The notes beneath the pieces were generated by a model. That model saw only the letters and a program-made list of their open reading frames with translations. It was not told where the DNA came from and did no database searches. Made by a program: the position numbers and the translations under genes. A stretch of DNA of 51,381 nucleotides from BS750m-G69 sp964441235 (GTDB lineage Bacteria; Fidelibacterota; UBA2242): NCBI GenBank assembly GCA_964441235.1, contig CAYTUQ010000024.1:1-51381 (forward strand). The letters are read 5' to 3'. The stretch's first letter is position 1. Every line of letters starts with the position of its first letter. This document shows, piece after piece, positions 26,684-34,504 of the stretch.

Positions 26684-27026
26684 AAAGTATTTTACCTTCC
26701 TTAAAGATGTGGCATAAATAGAAGGGATTTTTAGCCCTGAAATTCCATTCCACTTCAGACGGTTTTCTAACAATTAGATCAACGGGAAATCTTCGACCCC
26801 AGAGTAAGGCATCTACTTTCCGTCTTATCATCCTACTGGATTCTTCACTATCTTTAACTATAAATAAGTCAAGATCACTATCCTTATGAAAATCGCCTCT
26901 GGCATACGAGCCAAATAGAATAATCTTTTCAGGTTGAATCTCCCGAATGATCTTTTCAACTATATAGTCTATCAATTCAGGAGTTATCTTTTCTGTGCTT
27001 AATTTTCGGTCTATAGACATCTTCAA
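26670..27026 (-). CDS. MNT-type minimal nucleotidyltransferase (antitoxin)
   Basis: A 118-aa Pol-beta-like nucleotidyltransferase with the GS-x10-D-x-D signature: Gly39-Ser40 in LFGSYARGDFHKDSDLDLF and metal-binding Asp51 and Asp53. A third acid lies in PVDLIV. MNT proteins can AMPylate and neutralise the HEPN partner. It is first in a two-gene operon. The frame starts at TTG with AAAGGG five bases upstream; an ATG two codons later (27020) is an alternative. Confidence 0.87.
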   Translation of the reverse strand: MKMSIDRKLSTEKITPELIDYIVEKIIREIQPEKIILFGSYARGDFHKDSDLDLFIVKDSEESSRMIRRKVDALLWGRRFPVDLIVRKPSEVEWNFRAKNPFYLCHIFKEGKILYEKK

Positions 27027-27200
27027 TTTTTCCCTTTCATATAATTGTAAAAATAAAAGATGGGAAAATCAATATAAATCTCGGTTAAATCTTAAATTTT
27101 AATCATTGCCAGCATTTTAACACAGTTTCTTGATTCTATAAATTTTAGAATTACCTCTTTCCATTTTTCTCTATAAATTACGGACGAGGATATTTTTGAA

Positions 27201-29399
27201 ATGAAACCCATTTATCTTGACCACAACGCCAGCACACCTTTATTACCAGAAGTAATCGATGCAATGATGCCATATTTAAAAAGCGGTTTTGGCAATCCTT
27301 CAAGCAGTCATTGGTACGGTCAACAAAGTAAAAAAGCAATTGAAAAAGCAAGAAATCAAATTGCCCTATTGTTAAACTGCAGTCCCGAAGAAATCATTTT
27401 CACAAGCGGCGGCAGCGAATCGAATAACCTCGCAATCAAAGGAATAGCAGATCAACATACTAAGGGACATATCATAACCAGTTCCATAGAACATCCAGCA
27501 GTACTTGAAGTCTGTCATTATCTTGAAAAAAGAGCTTTTAACGTAACATATTTACCGGTTGATGAATATGGCATTGTGAATCCTGAATCTGTTAAAAATG
27601 CAATTCGCTCGGATACAATTCTTATTACAATAATGCTTGCAAATAACGAAGTTGGCACAATTGAACCGATAATAGAAATTGTAAAAATTGCTAGTGAAAA
27701 TGGAATTACTACACATACAGATGCGGCACAAGCAGTTGGTAAAATCCATGTGGATGTTCAGGAATTAGATGTCGATTTACTATCCGTTGCCGGACATAAA
27801 ATGAATGCACCAAAAGGCATTGGCGCTCTATATATTAAAACCGGAACGAACCTCTCCCCTATTATTCACGGAGCCGGTCACGAAAAAGGATTACGTGCCG
27901 GAACTGAAAATGTACTTGAGATAGTCGGACTTGGTGCGGCTGCTGAGGTTTTCCAGAAAAACGAAGAAGAAATCATAGAGAATCAGAAAGAACTCCGTAA
28001 TCAATTCTGGAACCAATTGAAACAACAAATCCCTGATATTCAACTTAATGGTCTTCCCAGTAAAGCGCTTCCTAATACACTAAATCTTTATTTTCCGGGA
28101 ATTGACTCAAACACACTTCTTGCAGAACTGCCCGACATAGCAGCATCTGCCGGTGCCGCCTGTCATACTGATAGTGTTGATCCATCACATGTCCTTAAAG
28201 CGATGGGATTTTCAAATGAACGAGCTCTTGGAAGTATCAGATTTTCAACCGGGAGAACTACAACTCCCGAGGACATTTCAAATGCTGTAATAAAAATATC
28301 GAAAGTAGTAAAGCAATTAACTAAGACTGACGAAATAAAAGATATACATGTCGATGCTTCACAAATTCGTTTGACACAATTTACGCATGGATTCGGCTGT
28401 GCATGTAAAATTCGTCCACAAAACCTGGAGAAAATACTTAATAAGATTAAACCTCAATGTTCCCCTGAAGTTTTAGTTGGATTTGAATCATCAGACGATG
28501 CTGCAGTTTATCGCTTAAATGATGAAATTGCATTGGTTTCAACTGTGGATTTCTTCACACCTATTGTAGATGATCCATTTAATTTTGGTCGAATTGCTGC
28601 AGCAAATTCCCTAAGCGATATTTACGCTATGGGGGCTCGCCCTTTGTTTGCACTAAACGTTGTAGCATTCTCTGAGAAAAGACTTCCTCTCGAAGTTTTA
28701 GAAAATATACTTAAAGGTGCTCAATCTATTGCTGACGAAGCTGGCACTCCCATTATAGGTGGACATACGATTGAAGATAATGAGCCAAAATTTGGATTGG
28801 CAGTAACGGGAACTGTTCACCCTGATAAGATTTTAAGAAACATCGGTGCGATTGAAGGCGATGTGCTTATCCTGAGCAAACCTATAGGGTTAGGAGTTCT
28901 TACTACGGCATTGAAAAGAGGATTACTCGATGATAAAACTAATAAAAATATTATAAATATAATGTGTACACTCAACTCAAAAGCAGCAGAAATAATAACC
29001 AGCTTCCCTATACATGCATGTACAGACATCACGGGGTTTGGTTTACTTGGTCATCTATACGAAATGACCTCCTCAAGCAAAGTAAGGACTACAATTTATG
29101 CTTCCAAAGTTCCTGTAATTCAAAATACATACGAAATGGTTCGAATGAACATAATTCCAGGAGGAACTCAGTCCAATATAAATTATCTAAAACCCCATGT
29201 AAAATGGAGTGCTAAAGTTTCATATACAAAGAGAGTTATCTTATGCGATGCTCAAACGTCAGGTGGACTTTTAATATCTCTGCCTGAAAAGTATTCTAAA
29301 AAGTTGATTTACAATTTTCACAATGAAGGCATCCTTAACGCTGAAATTATCGGTACAATTGAAAAAGGTTCTGATGGAAAAATAAACGTTGTTTGTTAA
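27201..29399 (+). CDS. selD: NifS-like cysteine desulfurase / selenide, water dikinase (SelD) fusion
   Basis: A 732-aa fusion. Residues 1 to about 378 are a PLP cysteine desulfurase (YLDHNASTPLLPEV, PLP Lys in SVAGHKMNAPKGIGALY, active-site Cys321 in SAGAACHTD). Residues about 388-732 are SelD: the catalytic pair Cys400/Cys402 and Lys403 in FGCACK, ESSDDAAVYRL, DFFTPIVDDPF, and DITGFGLLGHLYEM. Both catalytic positions are encoded as Cys (TGT), not Sec. The desulfurase would release selenium from selenocysteine or deliver selenide, and SelD makes selenophosphate. The organism therefore probably uses Sec, selenouridine or a Se cofactor. No selA, selB or selU is in view. Confidence 0.93.
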   Translation: MKPIYLDHNASTPLLPEVIDAMMPYLKSGFGNPSSSHWYGQQSKKAIEKARNQIALLLNCSPEEIIFTSGGSESNNLAIKGIADQHTKGHIITSSIEHPAVLEVCHYLEKRAFNVTYLPVDEYGIVNPESVKNAIRSDTILITIMLANNEVGTIEPIIEIVKIASENGITTHTDAAQAVGKIHVDVQELDVDLLSVAGHKMNAPKGIGALYIKTGTNLSPIIHGAGHEKGLRAGTENVLEIVGLGAAAEVFQKNEEEIIENQKELRNQFWNQLKQQIPDIQLNGLPSKALPNTLNLYFPGIDSNTLLAELPDIAASAGAACHTDSVDPSHVLKAMGFSNERALGSIRFSTGRTTTPEDISNAVIKISKVVKQLTKTDEIKDIHVDASQIRLTQFTHGFGCACKIRPQNLEKILNKIKPQCSPEVLVGFESSDDAAVYRLNDEIALVSTVDFFTPIVDDPFNFGRIAAANSLSDIYAMGARPLFALNVVAFSEKRLPLEVLENILKGAQSIADEAGTPIIGGHTIEDNEPKFGLAVTGTVHPDKILRNIGAIEGDVLILSKPIGLGVLTTALKRGLLDDKTNKNIINIMCTLNSKAAEIITSFPIHACTDITGFGLLGHLYEMTSSSKVRTTIYASKVPVIQNTYEMVRMNIIPGGTQSNINYLKPHVKWSAKVSYTKRVILCDAQTSGGLLISLPEKYSKKLIYNFHNEGILNAEIIGTIEKGSDGKINVVC

Positions 29400-29518
29400 C
29401 AAAACATAAATTACTTTAGAGTGTTGAATAGAATACCGTTGATAATAATTATTAACATTTTTGTCAATTATATAAGAAGTAAAATGACAATTTGTTTTAC
29501 TTACCAATTGAAGACAAT

Positions 29519-30439
29519 ATGATGACACGTTATCGAAAAGAATTCAGGAAAATTGCTAAAAAATTGACACTGGCGGATATTCAAGGTGGAATTTCCAACA
29601 ATCTTTCTTTAGAAAGCCTTGTTACAGGTGGACGGGTATCACCCGGATCAAATTTTTTACTTGGTGTTTTTAGCAAAAACGGTATAGTAAAAATCCTCGA
29701 AGTATTTGGATTTTTGAAATTCCTGAAAGATAAAGGCCTTTCTGATATTGATATTGAAATAGATACAAGTGATCCCCATACACATAGATTATATGTATAT
29801 TCAGGAACACCTTGCCCTAAAAATAACATTTGTGAATTAGTATTAAAGCAAGGACCTCTACATATCAAAGAAGGAATATTACACAGTTTTCCCAATAGAA
29901 ATCCAAATCTTTTGCAAATTGAATGGTTGCTATTACAAAACCCAAAAGAGAATTTTACTGTTACAAGACCCCCATTACCAGGCCAATCACACCCAGGATT
30001 AGGATTAGGTGACCGCCTAACGGAATTATTTATCATAATGACAAGGCGATTGCGTCTTGAGGGAATGATAAATAAACCAAATTTTTTTCATACCGCATTT
30101 ATGTTTACAAAAGATTTCGTTTTTACAAATCCAAATAATCAGGCAATTCTTCATGCAATGAGCAGAGATTTATTATCCAAACATTCTTTCTATACTGTTG
30201 CCTGGGCTACTTATTTTAAATGCATTTTAAATACTAATGACAAAACTCAATTTTCCTGGAAACCGGATTATCTAATTTTACCTCTCACTAAAGATCTCAT
30301 TAAGTACTTCCGTTCAAATGAATATCAGTACAAAGTGCAAGATTTGACGAAAAAGTATCATTTCTGCATTGATGTTAGGAAATTTACTAACTCCATGAAA
30401 AATAATAAACTTCATATACACAAAGACCTGTCAGAATAA
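29519..30439 (+). CDS. Hypothetical protein downstream of nifS-selD
   Basis: An approximately 306-residue soluble protein that I do not recognise. It has no signal peptide or membrane segment. Notable stretches are LYVYSGTPCPKNNIC (two Cys spaced like a small metal site), RPPLPGQSHPGLGLGDRLTE (Pro/Gly/His loop) and GMINKPNFFHTAFMF (a family-like conserved block). The Gly-rich loop followed by R-x2-E suggests a binding site. I start at ATG 29519; an upstream TTG at 29492 is less likely. It follows the SelD fusion by about 120 bp in the same direction; any link with selenium is inference. Confidence 0.55.
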   Translation: MMTRYRKEFRKIAKKLTLADIQGGISNNLSLESLVTGGRVSPGSNFLLGVFSKNGIVKILEVFGFLKFLKDKGLSDIDIEIDTSDPHTHRLYVYSGTPCPKNNICELVLKQGPLHIKEGILHSFPNRNPNLLQIEWLLLQNPKENFTVTRPPLPGQSHPGLGLGDRLTELFIIMTRRLRLEGMINKPNFFHTAFMFTKDFVFTNPNNQAILHAMSRDLLSKHSFYTVAWATYFKCILNTNDKTQFSWKPDYLILPLTKDLIKYFRSNEYQYKVQDLTKKYHFCIDVRKFTNSMKNNKLHIHKDLSE

Positions 30440-30711
30440 AGATAATTACCTTATGAGTACACTTAAGGGCAAAAATAGTGACTCAAGGGGAAAGTGTCTA
30501 ATAACCAATTAAGAATTAAGAATTAAGAATTAAGAATTATCAATTAAAAGTGTCTAAAGTAGTAAGTGATAAGTAAAAAATGATTAAAGCAAAAGATGAG
30601 TTCGAAGTAAGTATAATAAAAATCCCGATATTCGGGACGTTTATTAGCGGTTTCCCTTTTTTCTCATCTGAGATCCTATGATAAATAAAATAATCCTATT
30701 AAAAGTAAATT
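30440..30711. other. Intergenic region with short tandem repeat
   Basis: Four tandem copies of AATTAAG lie at 30507-30534. A small hairpin, TCCCGAtatTCGGGA, is near 30622. No TPP riboswitch consensus is seen before the thiamine gene. Confidence 0.5.
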
Positions 30712-31377
30712 ATGAAATTAAATGCACCATTTTCTGACGATAAACCACGTGCTCTGATTCTTGGTAATGGGTCTTATCCCGAGGAAAGTCAAACTCGAAA
30801 TATTATAAAAAAATCCTCTTTTGTTGTCTGTGTGGATGGAGGTTCCATAAAAGCCAGGGAATTAAAGATTTTACCCGATGTCATAATTGGTGATCTGGAT
30901 TCAATAAAATCATCAACAATTAGATATTTCAATGAATTAAAAACAACTATAATAAAAATTTCGTCACAAGAGGAGAATGACCTTGAGAAATCCATCTTGT
31001 ACCTACTTAATCATGGATACAAAAGAATCATTTTATTAGGATTCATTGGAAAAAGAGATGACCAAACTATAGCCACTCTACAAGTTGTAAAAAAATATTT
31101 CCATAAGGCCGAATTCCAGGTTTTATCAAACCATTCTGAATTCTTTTTCCTTGGAAAAGGGGAGTTTGAATTTCAAACCATGTCACAACAAACTATTTCC
31201 CTCTTCGGATTTTCTCGTGCTATTGGAATTTCTACTATCGGCTTAAGGTTTCCACTTAAAGATGAAAATCTTTATGGAGGTTCAAGAGGTGTTAGCAATC
31301 AGGCAATTTCAGAAACAGTTTCCATCAGTATAAAAAGTGGCACTCTACTGGTTACAAAAATATATCCTTCCGTATGA
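30712..31377 (+). CDS. Thiamine pyrophosphokinase
   Basis: A 221-aa TPK (ThiN/Tnr3-type) that makes TPP from thiamine and ATP. It shows the catalytic N-terminal pattern VVCVDGGSIKARELKILPDVIIGDLDSI, the conserved QEENDLEKSILYLL, and a C-terminal beta-rich thiamine-binding part with GSRGVSNQ. The ATG of the downstream symporter overlaps its TGA (ATGA), so the two are probably translated together. Confidence 0.9.
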   Translation: MKLNAPFSDDKPRALILGNGSYPEESQTRNIIKKSSFVVCVDGGSIKARELKILPDVIIGDLDSIKSSTIRYFNELKTTIIKISSQEENDLEKSILYLLNHGYKRIILLGFIGKRDDQTIATLQVVKKYFHKAEFQVLSNHSEFFFLGKGEFEFQTMSQQTISLFGFSRAIGISTIGLRFPLKDENLYGGSRGVSNQAISETVSISIKSGTLLVTKIYPSV

Positions 31378-32756
31378 CCACAATCCAACTTGATTCTATC
31401 GATTATGTCATAATTTTGTGTTACCTAATCGGAGTTATTACACTTGGATTAAGATATGCACACAAGCAAAATAGCAATATAGATAATTATCTTTTAGCAG
31501 GTCGCCGACTATCATTACCTGCTTTTGCGGCAACGTTAGTTTCAACATGGTATGGTGGAATTTTAGGAATTGGGGAATTTACGTATCGTTACGGAATATT
31601 AAATTGGGTAACACAGGCTCTCCCTTATTACATCTTTGCAATAATTTTTGCGATATTCCTTGCCCCAAAAATCCAAAAATCCAAACTCTATACAATACCC
31701 GACCTGTTATATAACAACTATGGAAAACCTAGCGGTATCATCGGAAGTATATTTATCTTTATTCTTGTTACACCCGCTCCGTATATTTTTATGGTAGCCG
31801 TGCTGTTAAGCTCAATTCTTGGGATTCCTTTCTGGTGGGCATTTATTATTGGAGTTATTTTCTCAACTTTCTATGTTTTCTTCGGAGGTTTTCGATCAGT
31901 TGTAAAAACAGATATTCTACAATTTATATTAATGTTTTTAGGGTTCTTTGTTCTGGTCTTTACGGTAATACACAAATATGGCGGCTTAACTTTCCTCCAA
32001 TCAAATTTACCTAATAGTCATATAACTCTTACCGGTGGTCAAAGTTTGCAGTACGTTTTCGTTTGGTTCTTTATAGCATTATGGACATTCGTTGATCCCG
32101 GTTTTTATCAGCGCTGTTATGCAGCAAAATCCCCAAACACTGCCAAATACGGTATATTGGTTTCAGTTCTTTTCTGGGCTCTATTTGATCTTCTGACTAC
32201 AATTTCAGGACTCTACTCAAGAGCTATTTTTCCAGATATTAATCCAATCATGGCATTCCCAAAACTTGGTGAATTAGTTCTGCCAACTGCATTAAGAGGG
32301 CTATTTTTTGTTGGGCTTCTAGCAACAATTATGTCTACGTTAGATTCTAATTCCTTTCTATCAGCTATAACTTTTGGTCGAGATTTAGTATGGAGACTGA
32401 GGAAGAAAGGTGATATGAAACGATATACTCAAATTGGTTTAATAGTATCTGTTATTATTTCTGCTTTCCTTATTTACTTTATTCCATCAGTCGTGAAAAT
32501 TTGGTATACGCTTGGAACATTATTTATTCCCGGATCATTATTACCTCTACTTTCAAATTTCTTGATGAGAAAAAAAATGTCTCCTCGAGGTGTCTTTTTA
32601 TGTATAACACTCTCTTTTATTGGCACATTGACATTATTCATTATTGGAATCAATCGAGGTTCTTTAGCAGATCCTGATTTTCTATATAATCTACAGCCTT
32701 TCTTTTTCGGTATCATAATTTCGATAGTAATATTTGTAATAGACCTATTCATCTAA
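31374..32756 (+). CDS. Sodium:solute symporter (SSS family), candidate thiamine/precursor importer
   Basis: A 460-aa polytopic protein with about 12-13 hydrophobic helices. The N-terminal pattern NYLLAGRRLSLPAFAATLVSTWYGG and YTIPDLL with a Gly-rich region match SSS transporters, and STLDSNSFLSAITFGRDL is the conserved helix containing Na+-site residues. Substrate is not shown by sequence. The 4-bp overlap with thiamine pyrophosphokinase suggests thiamine or a pyrimidine/thiazole precursor, as proposed for ThiV-type SSS proteins (inference). Confidence 0.85.
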   Translation: MTTIQLDSIDYVIILCYLIGVITLGLRYAHKQNSNIDNYLLAGRRLSLPAFAATLVSTWYGGILGIGEFTYRYGILNWVTQALPYYIFAIIFAIFLAPKIQKSKLYTIPDLLYNNYGKPSGIIGSIFIFILVTPAPYIFMVAVLLSSILGIPFWWAFIIGVIFSTFYVFFGGFRSVVKTDILQFILMFLGFFVLVFTVIHKYGGLTFLQSNLPNSHITLTGGQSLQYVFVWFFIALWTFVDPGFYQRCYAAKSPNTAKYGILVSVLFWALFDLLTTISGLYSRAIFPDINPIMAFPKLGELVLPTALRGLFFVGLLATIMSTLDSNSFLSAITFGRDLVWRLRKKGDMKRYTQIGLIVSVIISAFLIYFIPSVVKIWYTLGTLFIPGSLLPLLSNFLMRKKMSPRGVFLCITLSFIGTLTLFIIGINRGSLADPDFLYNLQPFFFGIIISIVIFVIDLFI

Positions 32757-33106
32757 TTTATATGAAAGTGAATAAAGTTTTCTCGAGGAGATGTCTTTCC
32801 ATAGGAATCTCCAGAGGTATTGACAAATACCAATTAACAACCGACAATAGTCAATCAATCTCGAAGATCTCTATTGGAACAATAATAAATAGATAATTGA
32901 AAGTAAGTAAAGTGGAAAGAAAAAAAATAGAAAGAAATATTAAGAAATCAACAAATAGTTATTTTCCCACTTAGCAAAATTCAAATATTTTTAATCACTT
33001 ATTTAAAAATACCTTCTTTTAATTATCAGTATATGGATTGATATTGATTTAGTCATTTAATTTGAATAAATTTTCATGCATTTTTTGACATTGAAATGTT
33101 TTAACC
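32757..33106. other. Gene-free region before tRNA-Val
   Basis: 350 bp of AT-rich sequence. A weak inverted repeat, GGAGAT and ATCTCC, lies near 32787-32812. No gene or clear promoter was seen. Confidence 0.4.
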
Positions 33107-33180
33107 GGGTGATTAGCTCAGTTGGTCAGAGCATCCCGTTCACATCGGGAAGGCCATCCGTTCAAATCGGATATCGCCCA
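33107..33180 (+). tRNA. tRNA-Val (anticodon CAC)
   Basis: A 74-nt cloverleaf. The acceptor arm GGGTGAT pairs with ATCGCCC, the anticodon stem TCCCG/CGGGA encloses the loop TTCACAT (CAC), and the T-loop is TTCAAAT. The CCA end is not encoded. Confidence 0.95.
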
Positions 33181-33237
33181 CTTGATAGGAAAAATATTGA
33201 ATCTGTTATCGGAGAAAAACAAAAATATCAAAATAAG

Positions 33238-33263
33238 AAATTGCACCCTTAACGGTGCAATTT
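33238..33263 (+). terminator. Hairpin between tRNA-Val and the zinc-ribbon gene
   Basis: A perfect 10-bp stem AAATTGCACC/GGTGCAATTT with the loop CTTAAC. The 3' arm ends in TTT and the sequence after it is only weakly T-rich. It may end the tRNA transcript or act as a leader hairpin 28 bp before the next start. Confidence 0.5.
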
Positions 33264-33290
33264 CCATTTATATTTCAATTTGGAGGTAAA

Positions 33291-34091
33291 ATGTTAAAAG
33301 AGCTTGAAGATGTAATAAAGTTGCAAAAAATAGATAACCGATTACTTGAAATTAATAATTTGAAAGGTGATCTTCCCCAAGTTGTAGATACTCTCAAGCA
33401 AGAGATTAATACCTTAGAAAAAGAACTATATTCAGAACGTAAGCGTGAAAAAGAAATTACTCTTGAAATAAAAACCCTTGAAGGTAAAATTGAAGATGAT
33501 AAAGTACGTCTGGATAAATATCAAGATCAACTATATCTTGTTACCTCTAATAAAGAATATGATGCTCTATCCTCAGAGATTGATACAATGAAACAAGACA
33601 TAGATAAAGAAGAATATTCAATTCTCGAATTAAGCGAAGAAATGGAAAATTTAAAAGAATCAATTAAAAATAAGGACATAATTCATCAAGAAAAAGTACA
33701 GATGTTAGCTATAAGAAAAACTGAACTTGATAAAACTAATAATAAAACGAAAAGCGTTCAGACTAAACTTCAAAAAGAGAGAATAAATATTGTAAAGTCA
33801 ATTCCCTTGAGATACATTCGAGAATACAATCGTATTGCTAAAGGGAAAGAAGGTGTCGCTATAGTTCCTATAGAGCAAATATTTGAAGAAAAGGAAGATA
33901 AAAAAGGAAATATTGAATATACTCCAGCTCAGGTATCATGTGGTGGATGTCACAAAATTGTTCCACCACAGAAAATCGTAGAAATACGAGCAGGAAACAA
34001 ATTAATCCATTGCGAATTCTGCGGACGAATGCTATATTGGGATGAGAAAATTAGCGAGATTAAGTCCAATGAGGAGGAAGAAATATTCTGA
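33291..34091 (+). CDS. Coiled-coil protein with C-terminal C4 zinc ribbon
   Basis: A 266-aa protein. Residues about 1-170 form a long coiled coil (LKQEINTLEKEL, SSEIDTMKQDIDKEE, LSEEMENLKES), followed by a zinc ribbon with CGGCHK...CEFCGR (C-x2-C ... C-x2-C). This is the CT398/FlgZ-like family in which the ribbon binds RNA polymerase or other partners; the exact role is unclear. I start at 33291 because GGAGG lies seven bases before; the upstream ATG at 33255 sits in a hairpin. The last two bases of the stop codon TGA (34089-34091) are also the first two of RNase P RNA. Confidence 0.85.
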   Translation: MLKELEDVIKLQKIDNRLLEINNLKGDLPQVVDTLKQEINTLEKELYSERKREKEITLEIKTLEGKIEDDKVRLDKYQDQLYLVTSNKEYDALSSEIDTMKQDIDKEEYSILELSEEMENLKESIKNKDIIHQEKVQMLAIRKTELDKTNNKTKSVQTKLQKERINIVKSIPLRYIREYNRIAKGKEGVAIVPIEQIFEEKEDKKGNIEYTPAQVSCGGCHKIVPPQKIVEIRAGNKLIHCEFCGRMLYWDEKISEIKSNEEEEIF

Positions 34092-34485
34092 AGTTGGTTG
34101 GGCAGTCGCCCCGATACTGATTTAGTTTATCGGGGAGGAAAGTCCGAACTCCGTAGGGCAAGGTGCTCCATAACTAGGAGTCATTATGATTGAAGGAAAG
34201 TGCCACAGAAACTATACCGTCCCGTCCCGACATGTCGGGTTCGGGTCAAGGGTGAAATGGTGCGTCCTGCAATTAAGCGGGATTAAAGTAAGAGCGCACC
34301 GTCCCGACAGCGATGTCGGGAGCAGGGTAAACCCCACCTGGAGCAAGATCAAGCAGGGAATATGGATTGCCCGTCCTGCAAAGTTCCCGGGTAGATCGCT
34401 TAACTTCAGCCGCAAGGCTGAATGTAGATAAATGGCTGCCATCCGGCAAATGCCGGATACAGAATTCGGCTTATAGACCAACTTC
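34090..34485 (+). ncRNA. rnpB: RNase P RNA (bacterial type A)
   Basis: About 396 nt. The ends pair as helix P1 (GAAGTTGGT with ACCAACTTC). The conserved GAGGAAAGTCCGAACTCC, the CACAGAAACTATA block, AGATAAATGGCTGCC and CGGCTTATAGACCAACTTC follow in the right order. Three internal hairpins are palindromic sequences of the CCGACA/TGTCGGG and GGCAAATGCC kind (34224-34245, 34301-34320, 34441-34458), which look like repeats taken up by variable stems. Confidence 0.95.
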
Positions 34486-34504
34486 AGAATTTTATTTAGT
34501 ATTC

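Noticed and set aside
28398..28406. Selenocysteine codon in SelD.
   Set aside because: Both catalytic positions are TGT (Cys); no in-frame TGA is present.
30507..30539. CRISPR-like array from the repeated AATTAAG.
   Set aside because: The 7-bp units are directly joined, without spacers; it is a simple tandem repeat.
30440..30711. TPP riboswitch before thiamine pyrophosphokinase (a CTGAGA is present).
   Set aside because: The rest of the THI-box consensus (ACCTGATCTGG...GCGTAGGGA) is missing.
34367..34504. N-terminal extension of RecJ by 46 residues.
   Set aside because: It is the 3' part of RNase P RNA read as protein; the family start is at 34505.
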